From NCBI GenBank assembly GCA_003755025.1, contig RJVL01000005.1, positions 170,692-234,691 of the forward strand: a DNA stretch of 64,000 nucleotides, written 5' to 3'. Shown here piece after piece: positions 8,799 to 17,980 of the stretch; position 1 is the stretch's first letter; each line of letters begins with the position of its first letter. The notes beneath the pieces are model-generated. The model was given only the letters and a program-made list of their open reading frames with translations. It did no database searches and had not been told where the DNA came from. The position numbers and the translations under genes are program-made. This DNA comes from Diaphorobacter nitroreducens. GTDB taxonomy: Bacteria; Pseudomonadota; Gammaproteobacteria; Burkholderiales; Burkholderiaceae_C.

Positions 8799-11700
8799 TC
8801 AGTCGTAGCGCACCGTGTAGATCAGGTCCACCGCGCTTTGCATGCCCGTCTGGCCGCGCAGCGTGAGGTGCTGCGACAGGTCGTAGAAGATGTACAGCGT
8901 GCCCAGCACGCCCGAGAGGCTGCGCTCGTAGGTCACGTACAGGTCCTTGGACAGGCGTTTGCCGAAGGTGAGGGCGGCGGCGCTCGCGTCCTCGCCCGTG
9001 CCGGGGCCCTTGAAGCCGATCTCGTCCAGTCCCACGCGCTTAGCGATACCGCCGGTGCCGCTGCCGGAGCCCCCGCCCAGCAGAGCCAGCGCGGCCTGCT
9101 GCAGCAGCGCGGCCTCGGCGCCGCCGCTGGCGGCACTGCGGCCCAGCACCACCCACGAGAGCTTCTCGGCGTCCGGCAGGTCGGGGTCGGCATACAGGCG
9201 CACGCGCGGCGACTGGGCCGTGCCGGTGACCTGCACGCCGGCGCGCACGCTGATGTTGGGCCGGATGGCCAGCACGTCCAGCGACGGGTTGTCGTAGGGG
9301 CCGTTGAAGCGTAGCAAGCCCGTCTCCACGTCCAGCGCCTGGCCCCAGGCGCGGTAGCGGCCCTGCACGGTGCGCACCTCGCCGGTCACGCGCGGCGGGG
9401 CGCCGGCCGTGCCGCTGCTGCGGATGTCCAGCTGCCCCGTCAGGCGTGTGGTGATGCCGTGGCCCTGCAGGGCGAAGTCGTTGCCCAGGTCCAGCGTGAC
9501 GGCGATGTCGGGCGGGCGCGCGGCCTGCACCTGCCCGCCGGCCTCGGCCTTCTGGGCCTGCTGCGCGTCGCGCGCGGCCTTGGCGGCGGCTTGCTTGTCC
9601 AATGCGGCGGAGCGCACCACCACGTCGCTGCCCAGCGTGGGCGCGCCCGCCTCGGGCAGGATGATGGTGGCGCGGTCGGTGGTGAGCTGGCCGCGCAGCG
9701 TGAATTGCCCGCCCTGCAGCCGCGCCGTGAGGTCGCCCGAGACGCTGACCTGCCGGTCGGCGCGCACCAGCAGCTGCAACGCCCGTGCCTGTGCGCGCAG
9801 GTCCATGCGGATACCGGCGCCGCCTGCGCCTGCCGCGCCCCACGATACGGTGCCGCCGCCGGTGAGCGTGCCGCCGTCCTGCGGCGCCGCGGTGCGGTTG
9901 CCGCTGTAGCCCGCGATGCGTGCGCGGCTGCCCTGGCCACCGTGCAGGCTCAGCTCGGTGATGGTGAGCCGGTCGCCCTGCAGCGCGGCGCGCAGGCGCC
10001 CGTCTTGCAGGTCCACGCCGTCCAGCAGCGAGCGGATGGCGAACTGGTCCGCCGCCAGTTGTCCGCTCCACTGCGGCGCGGTGCGCGTGCCGGACAGGCG
10101 CGCGTCGGCGCTCAGTGTGCCGCGCACGCGCCAGCCCGGCGGCGCCAGGGCGGACCACACGCCCACGTCGGGCAGTTCGGCACGCACGGTGGCGGCCAGT
10201 GGGGCCTCGGCGGGCCAGGTCCAGCCGTCGGGCGTGCGCGCCAGTTGGGTGCTGCCTTCGGCGTGCAATTGGCCGGCGCGCTCACTGTCCCAGTCCAGTC
10301 GGGCGCGCAACGCCGGGCCTTCGGCGCTGACCGTGAGTTCGGCCTGGCGCACGCCGGCGGGTGTGCCGCGCGTGGGCGTGGCTTGGGCCGCCTGGGCACC
10401 CTTGCCCTGGCCGCTGCTGTGCACCACGGTGGTCGGCGTGGCATCCAGCGTGAGGATGCGCAGGTCGCCGCCGCTGCGTCGCAGGCTGGCGCTGGCGCGC
10501 AGCGTGTCGCCGGCGTCGATGTCCCAGGTGCCGTCCAGCAGCAGGTCGCCCGCCAGGCCCGCCCGCTCCAGCATGCCGTCGCCGTCCATGCGCCAGGCGT
10601 TGACCCAGTCCAGCGGCAGGCCCTTCAGTTCGCCCTGGCTGCGCAGCTGCAGGGCACCCTGCGCGCCCTGGGCATAGCGCAGGGGTTGCCAGCGCAGTTG
10701 CAGATGACCGGGCCGCGGCCCTTCGACGAAGGCCTGGCCGGCGCCGGCCTCCACCACCAGCTGGGGGGACTGGCGCAGCTGGATGGCCACCGGCTCGGCC
10801 AGGCGCAGCTTCCACGGGCCGGGCTGGCCGGCCGCGTCGGCCTGCATCTGCAGGGATTCCAACTGGGCCTGCCATTGGCCCGCGCCGCGGCTGGCCGCCG
10901 TAGCGCGCAGGCGCAACTGGGCACGCTGGCCCGTGAGGGTGGCGCTGCGGGCGGAAGGGCCCTCGTCAGGCTGCGGGCCGTGGCGCAGCTCGCCATCCCA
11001 GTCGAGCGCGGCGCGCGCCAACGAGCCCTGCAGCGTGGCGGTGGTGCGCCGCAGCTCCAGCGTGAGCGGGCCCGCGTCCGTGCCGGGCTGGGGTGCGCGC
11101 GCGATCTGCAGGCGCGGCGCGGACAGCTGGGCCTGCAGGTCAAAGCGCTGCGGCGCGGCCCCGGCGGCCACGGCCGTGCCTGCCGGCAGGCCCGCGGCCT
11201 GCAGTTGGCGCTGCAGGTCGTGCCAGCCGCCGCGCCAGGTGGCGGCCAGCGTGGCGTTGCCGTCCAGGCTCCAGCCCGCCAATGCAGCGGGCAGGCCCGG
11301 CAGGCCCTGCAGCCAGCGCTGCGCGCGTTGCGCGTCCGTCATGCGCAGGTCCAGCGTGCCGTTGCCGCGCTGGGGTGCGAGTTGCCCGTCGAACTGCGCG
11401 CTGGCGCCGGGCAGCGTGGCCTGTAGCGCGCCTTGCACGGCCGGTCCCGCCAGGTCGATGCGCAGCGCCTGGGCGCGCACTTGCGCCCGCAGGGCGTCCA
11501 ACTGCAGGCGGGCGATGTCGATCCGATCGCCCTGCCACTCGCCCTGCACGGTCAACTGGTCCAGGCGCAGCGGCGCGGGGGCGCCCGCCTTCGCCGCGGC
11601 CGTGGGGGCGGGGCGGCCGACGGCGCGCAGATCGGCGCTGAAGCGCACGGCGCCGCCCTCGGCAGCATCGCGGCTTTCGGCGCTGGCGGTGCCGTTCACG

Positions 11701-12941
11701 GGCGCGGCGTCCAGCAGGGTGTGCAGCGCCGCAGGGTTGAGGGCGCGCACCTCGGCTTGGCCCTGCAGCGCGCGCGTGGCGGGCGTGTAGGCGCCCTGCA
11801 GCGTGACGCTGCCGCTGCCCACCCGCGCCAGCGATTCGGACACGGTCCAGGTGGTGCCGTCGAACGCGGCGCGGGCCTGCAGTGTGTCGACAGGCAGGCG
11901 CTGCTGGTCCCACGGGCCGGGCAGGGCGTTGCGCAGCGCGGCCTGAATCTGCCAGCCGGGCGCGTCGGCCTCGGCGGGCTCCAGCGCGGCGGTGCCGCTG
12001 AGCTGGGTGGCGGGCGCCTGCGGCCACAGCGCGGCGAGGTCCAGGGCCTGCACCTCGGCCGCGGCCTGCAGCAGCGGTTGACCGGCCCAGGGGGCGATGC
12101 GCGCTTGCAGGTCGGCGCGCAGCGGTGGATGGGTGGGGCCTGCGCCATCGGTGCCGCGCAGCTGGGCCGTGAGCTGGATCTGTGCGCCCGCGCCGGCCAG
12201 CGTGCCCTGCGCGCTGGCCTGGGCTAGGGCCTGCAAGGGTTGCGCGCTGCCGGGCACCGGCGTGCGCAGCGTGCCGTTGAGCGTGGCGGTGAGCGCCATG
12301 GGCGCCTGGGCCTGCAACGTGGCCAGCAGCGCGTAGCGGCCCTGGGCCAGCGTGACCTGGTCCACCGCCAGGCGGTGTTGCTCGCCGTCGTAGCGGTAGG
12401 TGCCCTCCAGTTGCTGGGCGACGGTGCTGCCGGCCCAGTCGATGCGGTCCGCGTGGAAGGGCAGCTCGATCCGCAGTGGCAGCACCAGCTGCTGCAGCGG
12501 CGGGGTGGGCGGCTCCTGCGGGCCGGGCGCGTCTTGCGGCGTGATGAGCACCTGCGCGGCCCGCACCTCGCCCAGGCGCAGTTGGCGGCGCAGCAGCGGC
12601 GCGACGCTCCAGGCGATGCGCGCGTCGTGCACCTCCACGGCCAGCGTGGGGCTGCTCCAGCGCAGCCAGCCAATCGTGCCGCCCGAGCGCAGCGAGCCGC
12701 TCACGTCGCGCGCCTGCAGGCTCTGCCCCTCGGGCAGGTATTGCGCCGCGCGCGCCAGTGCGCTGGCCAGCGAGGTGTTGCTGCCGGCCCACCACCACAG
12801 CCCGCCCAGCAGCACCAGCGCCGCCATGAGCAGGCCCCCCAGCGTAGCCAGCACCCAGCGCCCGACGCGGCGGCGCGGCGGCGGCCGCGGCGTGGGCGTC
12901 GCGCCTGCGGCGTAGGGCTGGTGGCTGGAGGGGTGGGTCAT
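8799..12941 (-). CDS. tamB: Translocation and assembly module subunit TamB
   Basis: Giant periplasm-spanning protein (1380 aa) that works with TamA in outer-membrane protein insertion and lipid transport. One N-terminal transmembrane anchor (about residues 27-52) follows a Pro/Arg-rich cytoplasmic tip. The long middle is built of repetitive beta-strand segments with alternating hydrophobic residues, as in AsmA/TamB lipid-channel proteins. The last about 350 residues form the TamB (DUF490) domain, with the characteristic RFNGPYDNPSLDVLA block and a C-terminal aromatic-rich end. Length is normal for the family. tamA lies 107 bp upstream, the gap being filled by a repeat. Confidence 0.93.
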   Translation of the reverse strand: MTHPSSHQPYAAGATPTPRPPPRRRVGRWVLATLGGLLMAALVLLGGLWWWAGSNTSLASALARAAQYLPEGQSLQARDVSGSLRSGGTIGWLRWSSPTLAVEVHDARIAWSVAPLLRRQLRLGEVRAAQVLITPQDAPGPQEPPTPPLQQLVLPLRIELPFHADRIDWAGSTVAQQLEGTYRYDGEQHRLAVDQVTLAQGRYALLATLQAQAPMALTATLNGTLRTPVPGSAQPLQALAQASAQGTLAGAGAQIQLTAQLRGTDGAGPTHPPLRADLQARIAPWAGQPLLQAAAEVQALDLAALWPQAPATQLSGTAALEPAEADAPGWQIQAALRNALPGPWDQQRLPVDTLQARAAFDGTTWTVSESLARVGSGSVTLQGAYTPATRALQGQAEVRALNPAALHTLLDAAPVNGTASAESRDAAEGGAVRFSADLRAVGRPAPTAAAKAGAPAPLRLDQLTVQGEWQGDRIDIARLQLDALRAQVRAQALRIDLAGPAVQGALQATLPGASAQFDGQLAPQRGNGTLDLRMTDAQRAQRWLQGLPGLPAALAGWSLDGNATLAATWRGGWHDLQRQLQAAGLPAGTAVAAGAAPQRFDLQAQLSAPRLQIARAPQPGTDAGPLTLELRRTTATLQGSLARAALDWDGELRHGPQPDEGPSARSATLTGQRAQLRLRATAASRGAGQWQAQLESLQMQADAAGQPGPWKLRLAEPVAIQLRQSPQLVVEAGAGQAFVEGPRPGHLQLRWQPLRYAQGAQGALQLRSQGELKGLPLDWVNAWRMDGDGMLERAGLAGDLLLDGTWDIDAGDTLRASASLRRSGGDLRILTLDATPTTVVHSSGQGKGAQAAQATPTRGTPAGVRQAELTVSAEGPALRARLDWDSERAGQLHAEGSTQLARTPDGWTWPAEAPLAATVRAELPDVGVWSALAPPGWRVRGTLSADARLSGTRTAPQWSGQLAADQFAIRSLLDGVDLQDGRLRAALQGDRLTITELSLHGGQGSRARIAGYSGNRTAAPQDGGTLTGGGTVSWGAAGAGGAGIRMDLRAQARALQLLVRADRQVSVSGDLTARLQGGQFTLRGQLTTDRATIILPEAGAPTLGSDVVVRSAALDKQAAAKAARDAQQAQKAEAGGQVQAARPPDIAVTLDLGNDFALQGHGITTRLTGQLDIRSSGTAGAPPRVTGEVRTVQGRYRAWGQALDVETGLLRFNGPYDNPSLDVLAIRPNISVRAGVQVTGTAQSPRVRLYADPDLPDAEKLSWVVLGRSAASGGAEAALLQQAALALLGGGSGSGTGGIAKRVGLDEIGFKGPGTGEDASAAALTFGKRLSKDLYVTYERSLSGVLGTLYIFYDLSQHLTLRGQTGMQSAVDLIYTVRYD

Positions 12942-12949
12942 GGAGGTTT

Positions 12950-13045
12950 AAAAACAATAGCTGCTAGCGCTTGCCAGCAAAGGAATTCGAAACGAAAAAT
13001 ATCAAAATCCCTTGTGTATCAAGCGCTGGCAGCTCACTTTTTTGT
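12950..13045 (+). repeat. Interspersed repeat, copy 3 (split/compound)
   Basis: Two pieces: AATAGCTGCTAGCGCTTGCC at the tamB-proximal side, then an A-rich spacer, then ATCAAGCGCTGGCAGCTCAC followed by TTTTTTG. The second piece shares its 3' end with copies at 23136 and 38071, suggesting a sub-family. It fills the tamA-tamB gap. Confidence 0.75.
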
Positions 13046-13048
13046 ATG

Positions 13049-14953
13049 TCAGAACGTGTAGCCCAGCCGCAGGTGCAGCCGTACCTGGTGCGTGTGCAGG
13101 CCATAGGCCAGGTCGGCCTGCAGCGGGCCCACCGGGCTTTGCCAGCGCAGGCCTGCACCCACGCCCACGCGCGCCGTGAGATCGCCAGGTGTGTCGGCCA
13201 CGGCGCCGGCGTCGATGAACAGGGCGCTCTCAAAGTCGGTGCGGTTGCCGCGCACGGTGATGGGTCGCTGCCATTCGGCGCTGCCCACGGCCATGTAGCG
13301 CCCGCCGAAGAGCTTGTCCGCGTCGGTGCGCGCGCCGATGCTGCGGTAGCCGTAGCCGCGCACGGTGGTGTCGCCGCCGGTCAGGAACAGCTGGGTAACG
13401 GGGATGTCGGCGCCGTCGCGCGCCAGCACCGCGCCGCCTTCCAGGCGCAGCGACAGGCGGCTGCCGCGGCGCACGTTGTTCCCCAGGTCCACGCGGCCCA
13501 GCCCGACGAAGGACTGCCAGCGCAGCAGGGTGCGCACGAAGGGGTCGCGCTCCGGGCGCAGCGTGGTGCCCACGCCCAGCTCGGCCGCCAGGCCCCAGCC
13601 GCGCGTGGGGTTGGTATTGCTGTTGAAGTAGCGCCCCGTCCAGCCGTAGTTGGCGGAGATCGCGCTGCTGGACGGCGGCGCGTCCTCGCCGCGGTTCTTG
13701 GCCGTGTCGTGCTGCAGGAAGTAGCTGCGGTCGATGCGGTCCGTGCTCTTGGTGCGCCCGGCGCGCAGCCGCGAGCTGTCCACGTCGTAGCTGCCCGTGG
13801 CCTCGCGCTGCAGCTGCAGGCCCGTGAACCAGCGCCAGCCGTTCGCATGCGGCAGCCCGGTCCAGTCGGTGGACAGCAGCTTGCGCTTGTTGTCCACCGC
13901 CACCTTGCTCACCGCGCGCCAGCCCAAGCCCGGCAGGCGGTTGTGCGTGTGGTCCATGGACAGGCGCGGCCCGCTGTCGGTGGAGATACCGACGCCGAAG
14001 ACCATTTTTTGCAGCGGTGCGTCGCGCACCTGGGCAATCACGGGCGCGGACTGCGGATCGCCGTGCTCGGTGTCCAGCGTGAGGAACACCGCGTCGTAAT
14101 AACCGCTGCTGGCCAGGCGCTGCTGGGTGTCCAGCAGGCGCGCCTCGCTGTAGTCCTCGCCCGTGGGCAGGCGCGCAATGCGGCGCATGCCCTCGTTGTC
14201 GTAACGCTCGCCACCCTGGATCTGCAGGGTGCCAAAACGGTAGGCCGGGCCAGGCGCGTAGGCCACCTGCAGCTTGGCCTCGGCGCGGTCGGCGTCCACC
14301 TCGGCGCGGCTGTTGGCGATGCGCGCCGTGGGGTAGCGGCGCGCCTGCAGATCGCGCAGGCCCTGGTTCTTGGCACTGTCCCAGCCCTCCTGCGTGAACG
14401 GCTCGCCGGGCGGCAGCGACCAGCCGCGCTGCAACCGGGCCTGGCGGCGCGCGAGCTCGGTCGCGTCGGCACTGTGGCCGTCCTCGCCCATCAGCGTGAT
14501 GTCGGCGCTGGCGATGTGGGTGCGCGGGCCGGGCGACACGCTGACCAGTACGGTGCGCGGTGGCGCGTCGGCGTGGGTGGCCTGCTCGCGCAGCTCGATG
14601 GTGATCTCGGGACTGAAGTAGCCCTGCGTGGCCAGCAGGTCGCGGGCGTTCGCGTCGGCCGAACCCAGCAGCCGCGTGAGTTCATGCGCCTGCAGGTCGG
14701 GTAGTTGGCGAAAGCGCTGCAGCTCCAGATGGCGCGTGAGGTACTCGCGCAGGGTGTCGTCCTCCACCTGCACATCCAGCGCGAACGCATCGGGGCCGGA
14801 GTCCGGGCCCGCCTCGGAGGTGATGGAAGAGGGTGCGTCGTGCGGCGCGGAGGAGGGGCGCTGCAGCAGGCTGCAGCCCTGCAAGAGGGCCAGGCCGATC
14901 AGCAGAAACAGCAACGCCGGCCACCGGGCCGGCGCTGAGCTTGGCTTGGTCAT
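13049..14953 (-). CDS. tamA: Outer-membrane assembly protein TamA (BamA/Omp85 family)
   Basis: Omp85-type beta-barrel with N-terminal POTRA-like repeats (about residues 60-290) and a 16-strand barrel (about 300-634). The conserved loop-6 motif is VRGYGYR (about residue 531), and the protein ends LHLRLGYTF, an aromatic-terminated barrel signal. Unusually, the N-terminus is a lipoprotein signal peptide: LLFLLIGLALLQGC with the lipobox LLQGC at C27, whereas classical TamA/BamA have an ordinary signal peptide. ATG 14953 begins this signal; the frame is open upstream to 15304, but only as a shadow of the vWA gene. The gene starts 5 bp after the vWA stop, so translation is probably coupled. Confidence 0.9.
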   Translation of the reverse strand: MTKPSSAPARWPALLFLLIGLALLQGCSLLQRPSSAPHDAPSSITSEAGPDSGPDAFALDVQVEDDTLREYLTRHLELQRFRQLPDLQAHELTRLLGSADANARDLLATQGYFSPEITIELREQATHADAPPRTVLVSVSPGPRTHIASADITLMGEDGHSADATELARRQARLQRGWSLPPGEPFTQEGWDSAKNQGLRDLQARRYPTARIANSRAEVDADRAEAKLQVAYAPGPAYRFGTLQIQGGERYDNEGMRRIARLPTGEDYSEARLLDTQQRLASSGYYDAVFLTLDTEHGDPQSAPVIAQVRDAPLQKMVFGVGISTDSGPRLSMDHTHNRLPGLGWRAVSKVAVDNKRKLLSTDWTGLPHANGWRWFTGLQLQREATGSYDVDSSRLRAGRTKSTDRIDRSYFLQHDTAKNRGEDAPPSSSAISANYGWTGRYFNSNTNPTRGWGLAAELGVGTTLRPERDPFVRTLLRWQSFVGLGRVDLGNNVRRGSRLSLRLEGGAVLARDGADIPVTQLFLTGGDTTVRGYGYRSIGARTDADKLFGGRYMAVGSAEWQRPITVRGNRTDFESALFIDAGAVADTPGDLTARVGVGAGLRWQSPVGPLQADLAYGLHTHQVRLHLRLGYTF

Positions 14954-14958
14954 GCGGG

Positions 14959-16146
14959 CTATTTTGACAAAAGCCGCATCGTTTCTTCGAGGCCTTTGAG
15001 TGACAAAGGGTACATGCGATCGCCCATGAGCTGCTGGATGATGCTGATGCTCTGGCGGTACTGCCACACGCCCTGGGGTTCGGGGTTGATCCACGCGAAC
15101 CGGGGGAAGGCGTGCGTGAGGCGCTGCAACCACTCGGCGCCGGGCTCCTCGTTGTTGTATTCCACGCTGCCGCCGGGCTGCAGGATCTCGTACGGGCTCA
15201 TGGTGGCGTCGCCCACGAAGATGAGTTTGTAGTCCTTGTTGTACTTGCGGATGATGTCCCAGGTCGGGAACTTCTCCGCGAAGCGGCGGCGGTTGTTCTT
15301 CCACATGAAGTCGTAAACGCAGTTGTGGAAGTAGTAGAACTCCAGGTGCTTGAACTCGCTCTTCACGGCAGAAAAGAGTTCCTCCACGCGCTGGATGTGC
15401 TCGTCCATGGTGCCGCCCACGTCCATCAGCAGCAGCACCTTCACGTTGTTGTGGCGCTCGGGCACCATCTTGATGTCCAGCCAGCCCGCGTTGGCCGCCG
15501 TGGCGCGGATGGTGTCCGGCAGGTCCAGCTCCAGCTCATGCCCCTCGCGTGCGAACTTGCGCAGGCGGCGCAGCGCCACCTTGATGTTGCGCGTGCCCAG
15601 CTCCTGCGTGTCGTCGTAGTCGCGGTAGGCGCGCTGCTCCCACACCTTCACGGCGCTCTTGTTCTTGCCCGCGCCGCCGATGCGGATGCCCTGCGGGTTG
15701 TAGCCGCCGTGGCCGAAGGGGCTGGTGCCGCCCGTGCCGATCCACTTGTTGCCGCCTTCGTGGCGCTCCTTCTGCTCCTCCAGGCGCTTCTTGAGCGTCT
15801 CCATCAGCTCGTCCCAGCCCATCTTCTCGATGGCGGCCTTCTGCTCGGGCGTCAGCTCGCGCTCCAGCATCTTGCGCAGCCAGTCGGCGGGGATCTCCTT
15901 GCGGAAGTCGGCCAGCATCTCCACGCCCTTGAAGTAGGCAGCGAACGCGCGGTCGAACTTGTCGAAGTGCTTTTCGTCCTTCACCAGCGCGGTGCGCGCG
16001 AGGTAGTAGAAGTCGTCCAGGCTCCAGGCGTCGTCGGACTTGGGGCCGACCATGCCGGCCTGCAGCGCCTCCAGCAGCGTGAGGAATTCCTTCACGGACA
16101 CCGGCAGCTTGCCGGCGCGCAGGGTGTAGAAGAAGTCGATCAACAT
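14959..16146 (-). CDS. VWA domain protein (CoxE-like)
   Basis: 395 residues. The N-terminal half (FFYTLRAGKLPVSVKEFLTL) matches proteins that pair with MoxR ATPases, and the C-terminal half (about residues 230-390) is a von Willebrand A fold. The metal-binding MIDAS motif reads MDVGGTMDEH (D about 241), so the usual DxSxS is DVGGT, with Gly/Thr in place of the two serines. The downstream threonine and aspartate positions are not easily assigned. MoxR-vWA pairs act as chaperones that insert cofactors or mature complexes. The gene sits three genes after moxR on the same strand and 5 bp before tamA. What it matures is unknown. Confidence 0.85.
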   Translation of the reverse strand: MLIDFFYTLRAGKLPVSVKEFLTLLEALQAGMVGPKSDDAWSLDDFYYLARTALVKDEKHFDKFDRAFAAYFKGVEMLADFRKEIPADWLRKMLERELTPEQKAAIEKMGWDELMETLKKRLEEQKERHEGGNKWIGTGGTSPFGHGGYNPQGIRIGGAGKNKSAVKVWEQRAYRDYDDTQELGTRNIKVALRRLRKFAREGHELELDLPDTIRATAANAGWLDIKMVPERHNNVKVLLLMDVGGTMDEHIQRVEELFSAVKSEFKHLEFYYFHNCVYDFMWKNNRRRFAEKFPTWDIIRKYNKDYKLIFVGDATMSPYEILQPGGSVEYNNEEPGAEWLQRLTHAFPRFAWINPEPQGVWQYRQSISIIQQLMGDRMYPLSLKGLEETMRLLSK

Positions 16147-16164
16147 GAAACAGGCCTCCAGCGC

Positions 16165-16767
16165 TTATTCAGCGGGCGCATGGCGCTGCAGAAGGTATAG
16201 CAACTGCGCGCGCGCTTCCGGCCATTCGCCGCTGCGCATGCTGTACATCACCGTGTCGCGGATGGTGCCGTCGCGGCGCAGCGCATGGCCGCGGATCACG
16301 CCGTCCTTCTTCGCGCCCAGGCGTTCGATGGCGCGCTGCGATGCAAAGTTGAAGTTGTCCGTGCGCCAGCCCACCACGTGGCAGCCCAGCGTGTCGAAGG
16401 CATGGCCCATCATCATCAGCTTGGCAGTGGTGTTCACATGCGTGCGCTGCACGCTCTGGCGGTACCAGGTGTAGCCGATCTCCACTCGCTTCACGGCGGG
16501 CAGGATGTCGTGGTAGCTCGTCGTGCCCAGCACGCGGCCCGTGGCATCGTCGAGCACGGCAAACGCGAAACGGTTGCCCTCGTCGCGCATGCGCAGCGCC
16601 GTCTCGATGTAGGCGCGCGTGTCCTGCGGCTCGGGCACGCTGGTGACGCGCAGTCTCCACAGCTCGCCGTCGGCCGCGGCGGCGGCGAGGCCGGCTTCAT
16701 GCGCCAGGGCCAGGGGCTCCAGCCGCAGGCCGCTCTGGCGCAGGGTGACGGGCTCGACGAAGGCCAT
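16165..16767 (-). CDS. GNAT acetyltransferase (RimJ/RimL-like)
   Basis: About 200 residues. The fold is recognised from RFAFAVLDDATGRVLGTTSY, the strand EIGYTWYRQSVQRT and the helix AFDTLGCHVVGWRTDNFNFASQRAIERLGAKKDGVIRG, where the NFASQRAIERLG block is typical of acetyl-CoA:protein or antibiotic N-acetyltransferases of the RimJ/L group. Substrate unknown. I prefer ATG 16767, which has AAGGAG nine bases upstream; ATG 16788, overlapping the stop of the preceding small gene, is possible. It belongs to the moxR-to-tamB run. Confidence 0.82.
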   Translation of the reverse strand: MAFVEPVTLRQSGLRLEPLALAHEAGLAAAAADGELWRLRVTSVPEPQDTRAYIETALRMRDEGNRFAFAVLDDATGRVLGTTSYHDILPAVKRVEIGYTWYRQSVQRTHVNTTAKLMMMGHAFDTLGCHVVGWRTDNFNFASQRAIERLGAKKDGVIRGHALRRDGTIRDTVMYSMRSGEWPEARAQLLYLLQRHAPAE

Positions 16768-16784
16768 GGACGGTCGCTCCTTGC

Positions 16785-17012
16785 TCATTCTTTCCGCGCG
16801 CTGCGGGCCGCGCGCCAGCGCCGTGCCAGGTGCAGGCCCAGCCCGCCCCCGATGCCCACCAGGGCGATGCCTGCAATGCTGGCCGCCCCGTAGCCCTCGC
16901 TGAAGATGTCCATCCCCAGCAGCAGGCCCACGCCATAGCCCGCGAGCGCGCCGCCCACGAACCCTACCGCGTCGGACGCACCTTCCATCAGAAGCCGCTG
17001 TGCAGTGCTCAT
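16785..17012 (-). CDS. Small two-helix membrane protein, unknown
   Basis: 75 residues with two Gly/Ala-rich transmembrane helices (about 15-36 and 42-62) and a strongly basic C-terminus (ARRWRAARSARKE). It begins 13 bp after the moxR stop and its 3' end touches the alternative start of the GNAT gene. I recognise no family. Placement inside the run suggests cotranscription rather than a defined job. Confidence 0.65.
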   Translation of the reverse strand: MSTAQRLLMEGASDAVGFVGGALAGYGVGLLLGMDIFSEGYGAASIAGIALVGIGGGLGLHLARRWRAARSARKE

Positions 17013-17025
17013 GACGGGCTCCGGC

Positions 17026-17868
17026 TCAGCGGTTGCGCTGGTTCATGAAGACCAGCTTCTCGAACAGGCTCACGTCCTGCTCGTTCTTGAGCAGCGCGCC
17101 CACCAGCGGCGGCACGGCCACCTTGTTGTCGGCGCTTTGCAGGGCTTCGAGAGGGATCTCCTCGGCCACCAGCAGCTTGAGCCAGTCGATGAGCTCACTG
17201 GTCGAGGGCTTCTTCTTCAGGCCGGGCAGGTTGCGCACGTCGTAGAAGGTCTTCATCGCCACGGTGAGCAGTTCGCTCTTGAGCGTGGGGAAGTGCACGT
17301 CGACGATCTTCTTCATCGTCTCGGCCTCGGGGAACTTGATGTAGTGGAAGAAGCAGCGGCGCAGGAAAGCGTCGGGCAGCTCCTTCTCGTTGTTGGAGGT
17401 GATGAACACCAGCGGGCGGTGCTTGGCCCGGATCATCTCGCGCGTTTCGTAGCAGTAGAACTCCATGCGGTCGAGTTCGCGCAGCAGGTCATTGGGGAAT
17501 TCGATGTCGGCCTTGTCGATCTCGTCGATCAGCAGGGCCACCGGCTTGTCGGCCGTGAAGGCCTGCCACAGCACGCCCTTGACGATGTAGTTGTGGATGT
17601 CCTTGACGCGCTCGTCGCCCAGTTGCGAGTCGCGCAGGCGGCTCACCGCGTCATATTCGTACAGGCCCTGCTGCGCCTTGGTGGTGGACTTGATGTGCCA
17701 CTGCAGGAGCGGCATGTCCAGCGCCTGGGCCACTTCCTCGGCCAGCATGGTCTTGCCCGTGCCGGGCTCGCCCTTGACCAGCAGCGGGCGCTGCAGTGTG
17801 ATGGCTGCATTCACCGCGAGCATCAGGTCCTGGGTGGCAACGTAATTCTGGGATCCTTGGAATTTCAT
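17026..17868 (-). CDS. moxR: MoxR family AAA+ ATPase
   Basis: About 280 residues. Walker A GEPGTGKT (33-40), Walker B LLIDEIDKAD, sensor-1 region VFITSNNEKELPDAFLRRC, and the C-terminal lid domain. MoxR ATPases use ATP to remodel or activate partner proteins together with vWA proteins. I prefer the ATG at 17868 (MKFQGSQNYVATQDLM); a longer frame to 17931 adds 21 residues. Divergent from the diheme cytochrome gene with a 112-bp intergenic. Downstream genes are the 75-aa protein, GNAT, vWA, tamA and tamB. Confidence 0.9.
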   Translation of the reverse strand: MKFQGSQNYVATQDLMLAVNAAITLQRPLLVKGEPGTGKTMLAEEVAQALDMPLLQWHIKSTTKAQQGLYEYDAVSRLRDSQLGDERVKDIHNYIVKGVLWQAFTADKPVALLIDEIDKADIEFPNDLLRELDRMEFYCYETREMIRAKHRPLVFITSNNEKELPDAFLRRCFFHYIKFPEAETMKKIVDVHFPTLKSELLTVAMKTFYDVRNLPGLKKKPSTSELIDWLKLLVAEEIPLEALQSADNKVAVPPLVGALLKNEQDVSLFEKLVFMNQRNR

Positions 17869-17980
17869 GGGCCTGGGAATAGGGAAATCGTTGATGAAAG
17901 GGCTTGACAAGCGCTGGCTATAATCGTCCACGAACTAGATAGAACGCGGAGACAACCAATCGCCTGATTGTGCGCGCAAA

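Noticed and set aside
9459-11426. 655-codon plus-strand open frame opposite tamB
   Set aside because: Antisense shadow of the tamB gene; Ala/Gly/Arg-rich with no recognisable motif.
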